NCBI GenBank assembly: GCA_963827085.1 | Contig: CAWGZY010000005.1 | Location: 682,001-746,000, forward strand | Reading direction: 5' to 3' | From: JAGVPT01 sp963827085 | Lineage (GTDB): Bacteria; Bacteroidota; Ignavibacteria; UBA10030; UBA8401 | DNA length: 64,000 nt | Part shown: positions 33,665-42,581 of the stretch, one piece after another | Layout: every line of letters starts with the position of its first letter | Numbering within the stretch: the first letter of the stretch is position 1 | Translations under genes and position numbers: made by a program | The notes under the pieces: model-generated | Database searches by the model: none | What the model saw: only the letters and a program-made list of their open reading frames with translations | Told to the model about the DNA's origin: nothing

Positions 33665-35935
33665 TCAGAACAAGAGATCACAATTGAGTCGAACGCCGCG
33701 CGCGGGCTGCGGCAAGAAGTCTTTAATAACGGAAAGGTTGTCGCGATACACTTGATTAAAAAGGTTATCGCAGTGTAAACTGATAGTATGTTCAATTCCT
33801 GCGCCTGCAAACCGAATTCCCGCACCGAGATTCACAACGCCATAACCCGCAGTCGGGGTATCGCCATCGCCAAGACGTGTCTGTCGGGCAGCCAACCGCC
33901 ATTCCACCATGCCGGAATACATCTCGCCCTGGAAGGTCATTCTCAAAAGCCCGCGCATCGGCGGCGTGAAAGGGAGCGGAACGTTGTTCTTGATGTCTTC
34001 TGCGTTCACAAAATCAATACTCGCTCTCAGTGCAATTTTTTGAACCGGCTGGATCAGCACTAATGCCTCAAACCCTTCCAAGCGAGAGTCCGTCGCAGAG
34101 AATTGGCGGACCGGGAACGCCTGCAGTGTATCACCCGTAAGAAAGGCGTAGATATAATTATTGATAAAATTCACGTATGGCGAAAGCTCAAACGACACAT
34201 CAGTGAATGCTCCTTTTAAAGAGGCATCAATGCCGAAGCCGGTCTCGGGCGTAAGGCTTGCGTTGCCTATTGAATATGTGGCGCTTGCTGCGTCAAGTCC
34301 GTTCGCGAAAAGTTCTTGTACTGTGGGGGGGCGAAATGACCGGGCAACGCTCATCGATGCTGTCAATTCCCGCGATACCTTTTCAATTGCTCCGATTGAT
34401 GCCGTTACAGCGTTGGACTCTCGAGCGACGTCCAGCACCTGGAAAACTGAATCGGTCGAAGCGGCATACGGTTTTGTTTGTATACGGTTGAAATCATACC
34501 GGATGCCGGCTTGTAACCGCGTGTTTTCGTTGGTGAGATACTCTTCATATGCATAGCCTGCGATGCCCGTCGTAACAGAATTCGGCCCCAACGGCATATC
34601 TCCCTCGATTGTGAGATATTCAATGTCCGTCCACAATCCGACTACGCCTTGAAATTTGCCGAGCTGCTGATGCTCGAATTGCAAGGTTGCGTTGAACGCC
34701 TGCTTATGAAATTCATTCGCCTGCGGATCGGAAACGCCCGTTGAGTCTTCTGCTGTAGGGTATTCCGAATGTCGGTAATCGACATAGTTTGCATTAAACT
34801 TACCTTGCTTAACCAGTGAACCGTCAAATACGAACAAACTGCGCATCTCCAAAGAATTCTTATACTGGGTGATGCGGGAAGTTGCCGGCGGCACATTCAT
34901 CCAATTCGGATTTGGCGGCACGCCCGGAATACCATAATTCATTTCATAATGCTTTCCCCCGATCCCAATCATGCCAAAATCGTCCTGATACGAATAGCCG
35001 ATGCTTCCTTCTTGTGTATGGTCGAATGATTGGGGCATGCGGGTAAGTTTAAATTCCTGACCGCTTGCGGGGTCGGCGTACTCCCCCGCCGGAATACGGA
35101 GGTCTTGAGAATGAAGTCCGCTCCCGGAAATACCAAGGGCACTCCCGCCGTTGCTGTACACTCCGTCAAAGTAGCCGGCGTACTCATCGCTCACAGAATT
35201 TCCCTCGAGTGAAACCCTTCCCGAAAATGGATTAGTCGAGAAAGTCGGTATCGTGTTGGTGATGACATTGACCAATCCACCTATCGTACTAGGACCGTAC
35301 AAAATACTCGCCGGGCCTCGCACGACATCGATTTGCGAAATGCTCAACGCATCAATCGGAACGGCATGTGCGGGGTCGTACGTGGAAATATCGCCGGTGC
35401 GGAGTCCGTTCTCCAAAACTAAAACACGATTGTCCGAGAGCCCTCGGAGTATTGGGCGGGACGGTGCCGAACCGTTGCCGCGAACTGCTACACCGGGCAG
35501 GTCTGAAATTTTTTCCGTAAAACTTGAACCGGGGCTGTCGTGCAATTCCTCCATCGACTTCGACTCAGCCGATTGATATTGGTCGTCCGCTGTGCGAGCG
35601 TAAGGGGACGCGGAAACGACAACTTCTTCTATGTCGATCGCCGATTCATGAAGCATGAATGTTGTTTCAGCCAATGGGCCATCGACAGGTACCGTGTTTG
35701 TTGCAGACGCATAGCCGATCGCGCGAACAAATATTCTGTATATCCCTTTCGGGACATTTGGAAAGACGGCCCCACCTTGGGAGTCTGTATGATTAGTCCG
35801 GTCCAGTTCCAGTAGGCGCACGGTTGCTCCGGCGATCGGGTTTCCAGATCCGTTTACCGTTACCGTAATTTGTTGAGAGTAAAGAGATGCAGCTCTTAAG
35901 AGTAGAACGAGGAGAATAATAAAGAAATTCTTCAT
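33665..35935 (-). CDS. TonB-dependent outer-membrane receptor
   Basis: 756 residues. Signal peptide FFIILLVLLLRAASLYSQ; residues ~22-105 are a carboxypeptidase-regulatory-like beta domain (GNPIAGATVRLLELDR). The plug follows (IEEVVVSASPYAR, FTEKISDLPGVAVRG, ILRGLSDNRVLVLENG, VDVVRGPASILYGPSTIGG-type segment). The rest is a 22-strand barrel ending in LNCDLLF with terminal Phe. The cargo (siderophore, metal complex, cobalamin or glycan) cannot be told. No TonB, SusD or riboswitch is adjacent. Its start overlaps the end of a decayed MOSC gene. Confidence 0.92.
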   Translation of the reverse strand: MKNFFIILLVLLLRAASLYSQQITVTVNGSGNPIAGATVRLLELDRTNHTDSQGGAVFPNVPKGIYRIFVRAIGYASATNTVPVDGPLAETTFMLHESAIDIEEVVVSASPYARTADDQYQSAESKSMEELHDSPGSSFTEKISDLPGVAVRGNGSAPSRPILRGLSDNRVLVLENGLRTGDISTYDPAHAVPIDALSISQIDVVRGPASILYGPSTIGGLVNVITNTIPTFSTNPFSGRVSLEGNSVSDEYAGYFDGVYSNGGSALGISGSGLHSQDLRIPAGEYADPASGQEFKLTRMPQSFDHTQEGSIGYSYQDDFGMIGIGGKHYEMNYGIPGVPPNPNWMNVPPATSRITQYKNSLEMRSLFVFDGSLVKQGKFNANYVDYRHSEYPTAEDSTGVSDPQANEFHKQAFNATLQFEHQQLGKFQGVVGLWTDIEYLTIEGDMPLGPNSVTTGIAGYAYEEYLTNENTRLQAGIRYDFNRIQTKPYAASTDSVFQVLDVARESNAVTASIGAIEKVSRELTASMSVARSFRPPTVQELFANGLDAASATYSIGNASLTPETGFGIDASLKGAFTDVSFELSPYVNFINNYIYAFLTGDTLQAFPVRQFSATDSRLEGFEALVLIQPVQKIALRASIDFVNAEDIKNNVPLPFTPPMRGLLRMTFQGEMYSGMVEWRLAARQTRLGDGDTPTAGYGVVNLGAGIRFAGAGIEHTISLHCDNLFNQVYRDNLSVIKDFLPQPARGVRLNCDLLF

Positions 35936-36217
35936 GACAGGTGGGTTCCTTGCGTCATCACATTCCTGCGAAGTTGAGCAGGATTGACCGTCCGATGGAG
36001 CTGCTCGCTCAAGGCGCTGACACTTTCTTCTTCAATGAGCGCCATCCCGTTCAGGACCGAGCGGTTCAGCTCCAGAGAATGTGCGGGAGTTTGCATAATA
36101 ACGGTCTTTCACGAAGCCTCGATGCGCAATTGCCTTAATCGAATTGACAGAAACCGGAAGTTGTGCTTTCTTTGCAGCAATGAAAATTCCAACGACCTTT
36201 CCCGCCATGACTTTCAT
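35932..36217 (-). pseudogene. Decayed MOSC-domain gene (frameshifted and C-terminally truncated)
   Basis: ATG 36217 (minus strand, AGGATG just upstream) begins a MOSC-type N-terminus: GKVVGIFIAAKKAQLP, IKAIAHRGFVKDRYY. This frame stops at 36032. From about 36046 the next frame continues the domain as MALIEEESVSALSEQL and AQLRRNVMTQGTHL, then stops at 35932, inside the TonB-receptor start codon (ATGA). Intact MOSC proteins continue about 60 residues beyond the RRN(I/V) motif, so the C-terminus with the conserved Cys is missing. One extra G in a GGG run explains the frameshift. Confidence 0.75.
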
Positions 36218-36272
36218 CCTATTGTTCTTGTTAATGGAATATTCGTTGTCGTTCAGGCTGATAGTTAATTTT

Positions 36273-36303
36273 TAAAACTACGGTTTTTTTTTGAACGGGT
36301 CAA
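36273..36303 (-). promoter_or_regulatory. Bacteroidota-type promoter for the MOSC remnant and TonB receptor
   Basis: On the minus strand TTG (36303-36301), 20-nt spacer, TAGTTTTA (36280-36273). It lies 55 nt upstream of the MOSC remnant and is the nearest promoter-like site for the TonB-receptor gene. Confidence 0.45.
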
Positions 36304-36452
36304 TTGTTCGTTCCAGAAAATGGCACAGAGCATCAAGGTAAGCCCCTCCATACGCGTTCCTTTCATTGAAACTCTGCTCGTTTTTATCTATTATGTAAAT
36401 AGGCATGTTATGTCCAATATGTGGGCATCGATCTTGCCACACTCCAATTTCT

Positions 36453-36460
36453 TAATTTTG
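36453..36460 (+). promoter_or_regulatory. -7 element for der
   Basis: TAATTTTG matches TAnnTTTG exactly and lies 16 nt before the der ATG. The nearest TTG (36434-36436) is only 16 nt upstream of it, shorter than the usual 19-20 nt. Confidence 0.35.
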
Positions 36461-36476
36461 CAAGTGTAGCTAATAA

Positions 36477-37796
36477 ATGTACACTCACCTTATAGCTATT
36501 ATCGGTCGCCCCAACGTGGGCAAGTCTACTTTGTTTAACCGCATTGTCGGTTCGCAAGACGCAATTGTACACGACCAGCCGGGAGTTACGCGCGACCGTC
36601 ACTATGCATCTGCCCAATGGTGTGGGAAGTCATTTACGTTGATCGACACGGGCGGTTTTGTTCCAAAATCGGAAGAATTATTTGAGAAAGCGATTCGCGA
36701 GCAGTCGCATATCGCCATTGACGAAGCGGATGAGATTATTTTCGTTGTCGATGCGAAGGAAGGGATCACTCATATCGACAAGGAGATCGCGTCAATTCTC
36801 CGGAAAACCAACAAGCAAGTTATTCTGGTCGCGAATAAAATCGATAATGCAGCTTCGGAATATGAATCGGCAGAGTTTCATGCACTTGGGCTTGGTGAGC
36901 CGACTTCCATTTCCGCCCTCGGCGGAAGACAGATCGGCGATTTCCTTGACGTCATCACAAAAAATATTTTGGCTAATGATAAAGACGAGGCAGAAGACAC
37001 ACGCCTGAAGCTTGCGGTTATTGGAAAACCGAACGTCGGTAAATCGTCTTTGGTGAATGCTATCATCGGTGAAGATCGCACCATCGTAACTCCCGTTGCA
37101 GGCACGACCCGCGACCCAATCGATACCGTGCTGAAACACTACGGAGAAGAGATTATTTTGATCGACACTGCAGGGCTCATTAAAAAGAAGCGCATTCGCG
37201 AAAGCATAGAGTTCTATTCAACTGTCCGTACGTTAAAAAGCATTGAGCGGTGCAACGTTGCGGTAGTGCTCTTCGACGCCAGCGAGAAAATCGAAAAACA
37301 GGATCTCATGATCATTCAATCAGTGATCGACCGGAATAGGGGGGCCGTTATTGCAGTGAACAAATGGGACCTCGTGGCTGATAAAGATAATTCAACGACA
37401 AAAAACTTTGAGAAAACGATCCGCGAAAAACTTCGCACATATGATTATATACCCCTCGTGTTCATCTCGGCCAAGACGAAACAAAGAATTTTTAAAGTCA
37501 TAGACCTGGCAAAGCTTGTCCACGCGGAACGCTCGAAGCGTATCGGAACAAGCGAGCTGAATAGAGTCCTTCTCGCTGATATCCAGCATTACCCGCCGTC
37601 GACAAAGACCGGCAAAGACGTAAAGCTGAATTATGTAACGCAGGTAAAGACGCTTCCGCCGATTTTTACTTTTTTCGCGAGCGAACCGAAATTAATCAGC
37701 GACAGCTACAAGCGTTTTCTTGAAAACAAGATTCGTGAGCATTGGGGATTTGTTGGAGTACCGCTCACGCTCCAATTCAGAAGGAAGCATGGATGA
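36477..37796 (+). CDS. der: Ribosome-assembly GTPase Der (EngA)
   Basis: 439 residues with two tandem GTPase domains: G1 loops GRPNVGKSTLFN (near residue 10) and GKPNVGKSSLVN (near 180), G3 DTGG and DTAGL, G4 NKID and NKWD. A C-terminal KH-like domain ends PLTLQFRRKHG. It acts in maturation of the 50S subunit and is essential in most bacteria. Its stop codon overlaps the start of a short remnant gene (ATGA). Confidence 0.97.
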   Translation: MYTHLIAIIGRPNVGKSTLFNRIVGSQDAIVHDQPGVTRDRHYASAQWCGKSFTLIDTGGFVPKSEELFEKAIREQSHIAIDEADEIIFVVDAKEGITHIDKEIASILRKTNKQVILVANKIDNAASEYESAEFHALGLGEPTSISALGGRQIGDFLDVITKNILANDKDEAEDTRLKLAVIGKPNVGKSSLVNAIIGEDRTIVTPVAGTTRDPIDTVLKHYGEEIILIDTAGLIKKKRIRESIEFYSTVRTLKSIERCNVAVVLFDASEKIEKQDLMIIQSVIDRNRGAVIAVNKWDLVADKDNSTTKNFEKTIREKLRTYDYIPLVFISAKTKQRIFKVIDLAKLVHAERSKRIGTSELNRVLLADIQHYPPSTKTGKDVKLNYVTQVKTLPPIFTFFASEPKLISDSYKRFLENKIREHWGFVGVPLTLQFRRKHG

Positions 37797-38012
37797 AACG
37801 CCGCATACTCGTCATCGGAGGGTTGGCAGCCGGGCCGAGCGCAGCGGCGAAGGCGAAGCGGGTTGACTCGGATGCGGAGGTCGTTCTCTTTGAACAGGGA
37901 GCGCATATCTCTTTGACTTAATTTATACACCACCGTATGCGCCGCTGTGGGATGGAATTACTATTGCGGCGGACCAGTTGAGGAAAAAGTTAAAAGTTAA
38001 AAGTGAAAAGTA
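37793..38012 (+). pseudogene. Remnant of FAD/CoA-disulfide-reductase-like gene
   Basis: ATG 37793 overlaps the der stop. The 42 codons to TAA 37921 encode an FAD-binding start: RRILVIGGLAAGPSAAAKAKR and AEVVLFEQGAHIS. That is the dinucleotide-binding region of CoA-disulfide reductase/NADH oxidase-like enzymes, normally over 440 residues. Beyond the stop, other frames keep traces (YTTVCA-like words, and ADQLRKKLK) before an AAAAGT repeat begins at about 37985. Everything else of the gene is gone. It may still be translated as a small peptide. Confidence 0.65.
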
Positions 38013-38083
38013 ATAAGGAGCGCAGAATTGCTGGAAACGGATCTAAAAGCTAACCCCTGAAATCTAAATGTGGTCTACAATCT

Positions 38084-38710
38084 ATGAAAAACCTCACTAT
38101 CGTCAAACATCCTATCATACAAAGAGATGTGACATATTTGCGCGATGCGAAAACATCGAACGAGCAATTTCGTCATATCTTATCGCGAATAGCAGGAATG
38201 ATGGCGTTTCAGGTAACAAAGGATTTTGCAGTGAAGGAGTTTACCGTTCAGACACCGCTCGAGCGAACGAAGGGATTTTCGCTGAAGCATCCGGTCGTTG
38301 TTGTTCCGGTGCTTCGCGCTGGGCTTGGAATGGTAGAAGGGTTTCTCGACATTCTCCCCGATGCCCGTGTCGGTCATGTTGGACTTTACCGTAACGAAGA
38401 GACGCTTCAGCCGGTCGATTATTATTCGAAGTTTCCGCGGCAGCTTTCGAAAGCGCTGGTAATCCTCATTGACCCCATGCTGGCGACCGGAGGAAGTGCA
38501 ACCGCGGCGATTTCCTTCCTAAAAAAAAAGGGGGCAAAGAACATCCGCATGGCGTGCCTGGTCGCGGCCCCGAGCGGAGTCAGGATGGTCGTCAAACATC
38601 ATCCGGATGTAAAAATTTTTTGCGCAAGCCTTGATCGCGCTCTCAACCGCAAGGGCTATATTCTGCCCGGACTGGGCGATGCGGGAGACAGAATTTTCGG
38701 CACAGAGTAA
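38084..38710 (+). CDS. upp: Uracil phosphoribosyltransferase
   Basis: 208 residues, standard length. The PRPP-binding motif is DPMLATGGSATAAI. VLRAGLGMVEGFLDILPDARVGHVGLYR and the C-terminal GYILPGLGDAGDRIFGTE are diagnostic. It salvages uracil to UMP, which feeds the pool sensed by PyrR upstream of the pyr operon. The next gene starts 2 nt after the stop. Confidence 0.96.
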   Translation: MKNLTIVKHPIIQRDVTYLRDAKTSNEQFRHILSRIAGMMAFQVTKDFAVKEFTVQTPLERTKGFSLKHPVVVVPVLRAGLGMVEGFLDILPDARVGHVGLYRNEETLQPVDYYSKFPRQLSKALVILIDPMLATGGSATAAISFLKKKGAKNIRMACLVAAPSGVRMVVKHHPDVKIFCASLDRALNRKGYILPGLGDAGDRIFGTE

Positions 38711-38712
38711 CG

Positions 38713-39840
38713 ATGGCTAATTTTGGAGAAAGAAAATATTTCAATCGCGAAATCGCGAAAGCGCAAAGGAGAAATTCTTTATTGTACTCCGGTTATTGTA
38801 CTGCTTTCTTGCTTATTTTTGCCCTGGCTGTTATGACGCCGTATCAAACATCAGCCTGGCCTTTGCAGGACCAAGAAATTCACGACGCACTTCTTCGGGG
38901 AATTGACTTGACGCTGAAACAGGATTACCCCGAAGCAAGGGCACTTTTTCAATCTGTGGCCAAGAATGATCCTGATAATCCGGCGGGCTATCTATATCTT
39001 GCTGGAACTATGCAGGCAGAGTATTCAGATTATGAAAACACCTTCGATCAACAGCTTTTTGATTCCCTACTTGCGAAAGGCGAAGCGCTCGCAGAACGTC
39101 TCATAGAAAAAAAAGACTCGGCCGACTGGGGATGTTATTATGCCGGAACCGCGTTTTCCTACCGCGCGTTTTCAGAATCGGAAAATGGGAGCTGGCCCAG
39201 TGTAATCATCGATGGAATGAACGCCGCAAAAATGTTCGAACGATGCTTGGAACTGAATCCGCAGTTTTACGATGCCATGAACGGTCTGGGGACATACTAC
39301 TACTGGCGGAGCAAAAAAACCGAATTTCTATCATGGCTTCCGTTTGTAAGCAACAAAGAAAAAGAAGGAATCGAACTCCTCTCATCGGCTGCGGAAAAAG
39401 GAACATACGATAAGTTCATCGCAATGAACAGCCTTGCAACGGTATTTATAGAAGAGAAACGGTACGATGAAGCGTTAACGATCATGCAGAATGGTTTAGC
39501 GTTGTACCCGGATAACCGTTCCTTTTTATGGTGCCTCATGGGCATTGTCGAACGCATGCCGCAGAGGGACACTGCTGCGATCAAGTCGGCGGTTTCCAGG
39601 ATGCTGGCCAGCGTTATGAAAGCACCGGTCCGGAATCAATATTGCGAAGCCGCTTGCCGGTTGAAGCTCGCACAGTTTGCAATGGAAGAACGCCGGTACA
39701 GCGTTGTGGTTGACGAATGCAGCACGATTCTGAAGTATCAAAGCCTCGAAGGTAAAACGAGACGTGATATTGGAAAGAAAATTAAGGCGGCGAGAACATT
39801 ATTTGAACAAGCGAAAGAAGCGGTAAATAGTGAAAAGTGA
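38713..39840 (+). CDS. TPR-containing exported or membrane-anchored protein of unknown function
   Basis: Up to 375 residues. A single hydrophobic segment (YCTAFLLIFALAVM, residues ~29-42) would anchor or export it. The body has tetratricopeptide-like repeats (LTLKQDYPEARALFQSVAKNDPDNPAGYLYLAG; later EEKRYDEALTIMQNGLALYPDN). The N-terminal ~20 residues are coded by a CGCGAAAGCGCAAAG repeat-like sequence and the last three (SEK) by the start of another repeat, so the true start could be later. No enzymatic motif is recognised. Close spacing to upp may reflect co-transcription only. Confidence 0.7.
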   Translation: MANFGERKYFNREIAKAQRRNSLLYSGYCTAFLLIFALAVMTPYQTSAWPLQDQEIHDALLRGIDLTLKQDYPEARALFQSVAKNDPDNPAGYLYLAGTMQAEYSDYENTFDQQLFDSLLAKGEALAERLIEKKDSADWGCYYAGTAFSYRAFSESENGSWPSVIIDGMNAAKMFERCLELNPQFYDAMNGLGTYYYWRSKKTEFLSWLPFVSNKEKEGIELLSSAAEKGTYDKFIAMNSLATVFIEEKRYDEALTIMQNGLALYPDNRSFLWCLMGIVERMPQRDTAAIKSAVSRMLASVMKAPVRNQYCEAACRLKLAQFAMEERRYSVVVDECSTILKYQSLEGKTRRDIGKKIKAARTLFEQAKEAVNSEK

Positions 39841-39898
39841 AAAGTCAAAAGTGAGGACTGATCAGGTTTGTTTCCCTTTTCACTTTTAGCTTTTCACT
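39829..39898. repeat. Inverted repeat of AAAAGTGA type
   Basis: Arms of 23 nt, 39829-39851 and 39876-39898, match in 20 of 23 positions (left arm starts AGTGAAAAGTGAAAAG, right arm ends CTTTTCACT), with a 24-nt loop. The left arm contains the stop codon of the TPR gene. A half copy lies at 37985-38010. Confidence 0.7.
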
Positions 39899-39958
39899 CA
39901 ATGATTGTTAAATTGCTGATAGCATTATTTGCGTTAACGGTGTGGGTCACGATAACAA

Positions 39959-42154
39959 ATGGTTCAGCCAAAGTACAAAAAGAAACTCGACGATTTGCTT
40001 GCAATCTGCAGGAAGAATCTTCGTTCAGTCAATGAAGATCTTATCACGCGGGCATTCGAGCTGAGCCTTGAAGCGCACAAGCATGACATTCGCGCCTCCG
40101 GGGAGCCGTATTTTTATCATCCATACGAGGTGGCGACCGTCGTTGCAAAAGAAATCGCGCTGGATGATGTTTCGGTCGCGTGCGCATTGCTGCATGATGT
40201 TGCAGAGGATACGGATTTCAGCATTAAAGATATTCGGGAAGAGTTCGGCGATACGATTGCCGACATTGTCGACGGCACGACGAAAATCACCGATATTTTC
40301 CGCAGCCACGAGATCACACAGGCAGAAAGTTACCGCAAGCTCCTCCTCTCGATGGTCAACGACATCCGCGTGATGATCGTGAAGTTTGCCGACAGGCTTC
40401 ACAACATGCGGACGCTCGAATATCTTCCGCTCGAGAAACAACAGCGCTTGGCCAAGGAAACGCTGGAAATTTATGCCCCGTTTGCGCATCGATTCGGACT
40501 AGCAAAAATCAAGTGGGAACTTGAGGACCTGGCGTTCAAACATCTTCATCGCAAGGAGTATGAAGAAATTGTCCATGCAATCAAAGCCAAGAGGCGCGAA
40601 CGCGAGCATTACATCCGAAAATTTACCGTTCCGATTGAAAGCCATCTAAAAGAGGGAGGATACGCATTCGAAATCGAAGGGCGCCCGAAACACCTCTACA
40701 GCATTTACAATAAAATGGTAAAGCGGAATAAACCGCTGGATGAGATTTACGATATGTTCGCAGTGCGGATCGTATTGGATACTACCGACGACAATAAATG
40801 CTTTTCCGTGTACGGAATAGTTTCAGAGATCTACAAGCCGGTGGCAGAGAGGTTTAAGAACTATATTTCCATCCCCAAAAAGAACGGCTATCAATCACTT
40901 CACACGACGGTGATCGGACCAGAGGGGAAAATGGTTGAAGTGCAGATTCGCACGAGGTCGATGCATGAAATTGCCGAACGAGGCGTTGCCGCTCACTGGA
41001 TGTACAAGGAGAATGTGGGAACCCTTGACAAGGAGCTGGAGAACTGGGTGAACTGGGTGCGGGAGATCTTCGACCAGCGTACCGATGAAACTCCGAAAGA
41101 GTTGATGGAGAGTTTCAAGCTCAATTTATACCAGGATGAGATTTACGTTTTCACTCCAAAAGGAGATTTGAAAATCCTCCCGAAAGGAGCCACGCCGATT
41201 GACTTCGGCTTCGAAATTCACTCGAATGTCGGTTCGCACACTATCGGAGCAAAAGTCAACGGACGTATCGTCCCCTTGAACACGATTCTTCAGAGCGGCG
41301 ACCAGGTGGAGATTATCACCTCCAAGAAGCAAACACCGAATGCTGATTGGGAAAAATTTGCCGTTACCCACAAAGCAAAATCTGCGGTTCGTCACTGGAT
41401 TAAAGAGGAAGAACGGAAACATATTGAGGAGGGAAAGGAACTCTGGGACAAGAAAATCAAGAAAGCAAAACTTCATATCAATGATGACGAGCTGACGAAA
41501 TTTGTCCACCTCCAGAGAATTAACAATACGCAGGATTTTTACCTCGGTATCACGACCCAGACGGTCGACCCTGACGCCATGATTGGCTTGTTGATTGAAA
41601 AGACCAAGCGCCCAGCTGCGGAACAAGAGCAAAAGGGAGAAAATGGCGCTTCGCAGTTGTTCACCCGTTTTGTCAAGAGTGCACGGAGTATCACGAGCGG
41701 GATATCCCTCTTCGGCACTCACGACAATTTTATGCACAATTACGCCAAGTGCTGTAACCCTATTCCCGGCGATGAGATTGTGGGTTTTATTACAACTGGC
41801 GAAGGGTTGAAGATTCACAGAAAGGATTGTAGAAATGTTGCTTCAATGCGATTAAACGATGAAGAACGAATTGTCGAAGTCTCCTGGCCTCCGACGGACG
41901 ATGTAGACTTTATCGTCGGGGTCAAACTTTCGGGCCAGGACCGTTCAGGATTGCTCAACGAAATTACCCATGCAATTTCGACCTACAATAATACGAATAT
42001 TCGCAGTGTTAACATTGCAACAAAGGATTCCCTTTTTGACGGACAGTTTATTTTATACGTCAAAAACACCGAGCATCTCACCGGGATTGTCGAACGCTTG
42101 AAACGGCTGAAGGGAATAACAAAAGTTGAGCGGTTTGAGGAAACAAATGGATAA
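39959..42154 (+). CDS. rel: Bifunctional (p)ppGpp synthetase/hydrolase (RelA/SpoT family)
   Basis: 731 residues, full-length architecture. The HD hydrolase domain has HPYEVATVVAKE, LLHDVAEDTD and KFADRLHNMRTL, so hydrolysis is probably intact. The synthetase domain has FAVRIVLDTTDD, NYISIPKKNGYQSLHTTV and VEVQIRTRSMHEIAERG. TGS (YVFTPKGDLKILPKGATPIDF), a zinc-finger-like CCNPIPGDEI and a C-terminal ACT domain follow. It is the stringent-response regulator. Its stop overlaps the ruvX start by 8 nt. Confidence 0.96.
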   Translation: MVQPKYKKKLDDLLAICRKNLRSVNEDLITRAFELSLEAHKHDIRASGEPYFYHPYEVATVVAKEIALDDVSVACALLHDVAEDTDFSIKDIREEFGDTIADIVDGTTKITDIFRSHEITQAESYRKLLLSMVNDIRVMIVKFADRLHNMRTLEYLPLEKQQRLAKETLEIYAPFAHRFGLAKIKWELEDLAFKHLHRKEYEEIVHAIKAKRREREHYIRKFTVPIESHLKEGGYAFEIEGRPKHLYSIYNKMVKRNKPLDEIYDMFAVRIVLDTTDDNKCFSVYGIVSEIYKPVAERFKNYISIPKKNGYQSLHTTVIGPEGKMVEVQIRTRSMHEIAERGVAAHWMYKENVGTLDKELENWVNWVREIFDQRTDETPKELMESFKLNLYQDEIYVFTPKGDLKILPKGATPIDFGFEIHSNVGSHTIGAKVNGRIVPLNTILQSGDQVEIITSKKQTPNADWEKFAVTHKAKSAVRHWIKEEERKHIEEGKELWDKKIKKAKLHINDDELTKFVHLQRINNTQDFYLGITTQTVDPDAMIGLLIEKTKRPAAEQEQKGENGASQLFTRFVKSARSITSGISLFGTHDNFMHNYAKCCNPIPGDEIVGFITTGEGLKIHRKDCRNVASMRLNDEERIVEVSWPPTDDVDFIVGVKLSGQDRSGLLNEITHAISTYNNTNIRSVNIATKDSLFDGQFILYVKNTEHLTGIVERLKRLKGITKVERFEETNG

Positions 42155-42581
42155 GAGGATTTTAGGAATCGATTTTGGCACTGTGAGAGTCGGCGTGGCG
42201 GTAAGCGACCCGCTTCGAATTATTGCGCAGAGCGTCGGAACATTTATCAACAATGCAGGAATTATCGATACGATAGTGGACATCGCACGCCGATACGATG
42301 TCGGGGTCGTGGTCATCGGCATGCCGTTCACATTGAAAGGTGAGAAGGGAATGAAAGCAGAGGAAGTCGACAAATTTATCAGCCGCCTGAAAGAGAAGCT
42401 CAACGTCAACGTGGTACCGTGGGATGAGCGATTTACATCGCGTATAGCCAGGCAAACGTTGGTTCAAATGGGGACGACGAAAAAACAACGTCGTACCGAC
42501 AAAGGAAAAGTCGACGCAATGGCATCGGCGCTCATCCTGCAAAGTTTTCTCGATCAGACAAAACATTCTATCGGTTGTTGA
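42147..42581 (+). CDS. ruvX: Putative pre-16S rRNA nuclease / Holliday junction resolvase-like YqgF
   Basis: 144 residues from ATG 42147. The RNase-H-fold catalytic motif GIDFGTVRVGVAVSD, then WDERFTSRIA and the third acidic site GKVDAMASALILQSFLD are all present. The family processes the 5' end of pre-16S rRNA. It overlaps rel at the front and mtgA at the back, suggesting translational coupling. Confidence 0.94.
   Translation: MDKRILGIDFGTVRVGVAVSDPLRIIAQSVGTFINNAGIIDTIVDIARRYDVGVVVIGMPFTLKGEKGMKAEEVDKFISRLKEKLNVNVVPWDERFTSRIARQTLVQMGTTKKQRRTDKGKVDAMASALILQSFLDQTKHSIGC

Noticed and set aside
39901..40035. 44-codon ORF with a hydrophobic start overlapping rel
   Set aside because: It resembles a signal peptide, but starts right after a repeat arm, lacks a ribosome-binding site and ends inside rel in another frame; chance is more likely.
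41126..41818. 230-codon open frame on the minus strand
   Set aside because: It is entirely antisense to the TGS-ACT half of rel and has no domain signature.
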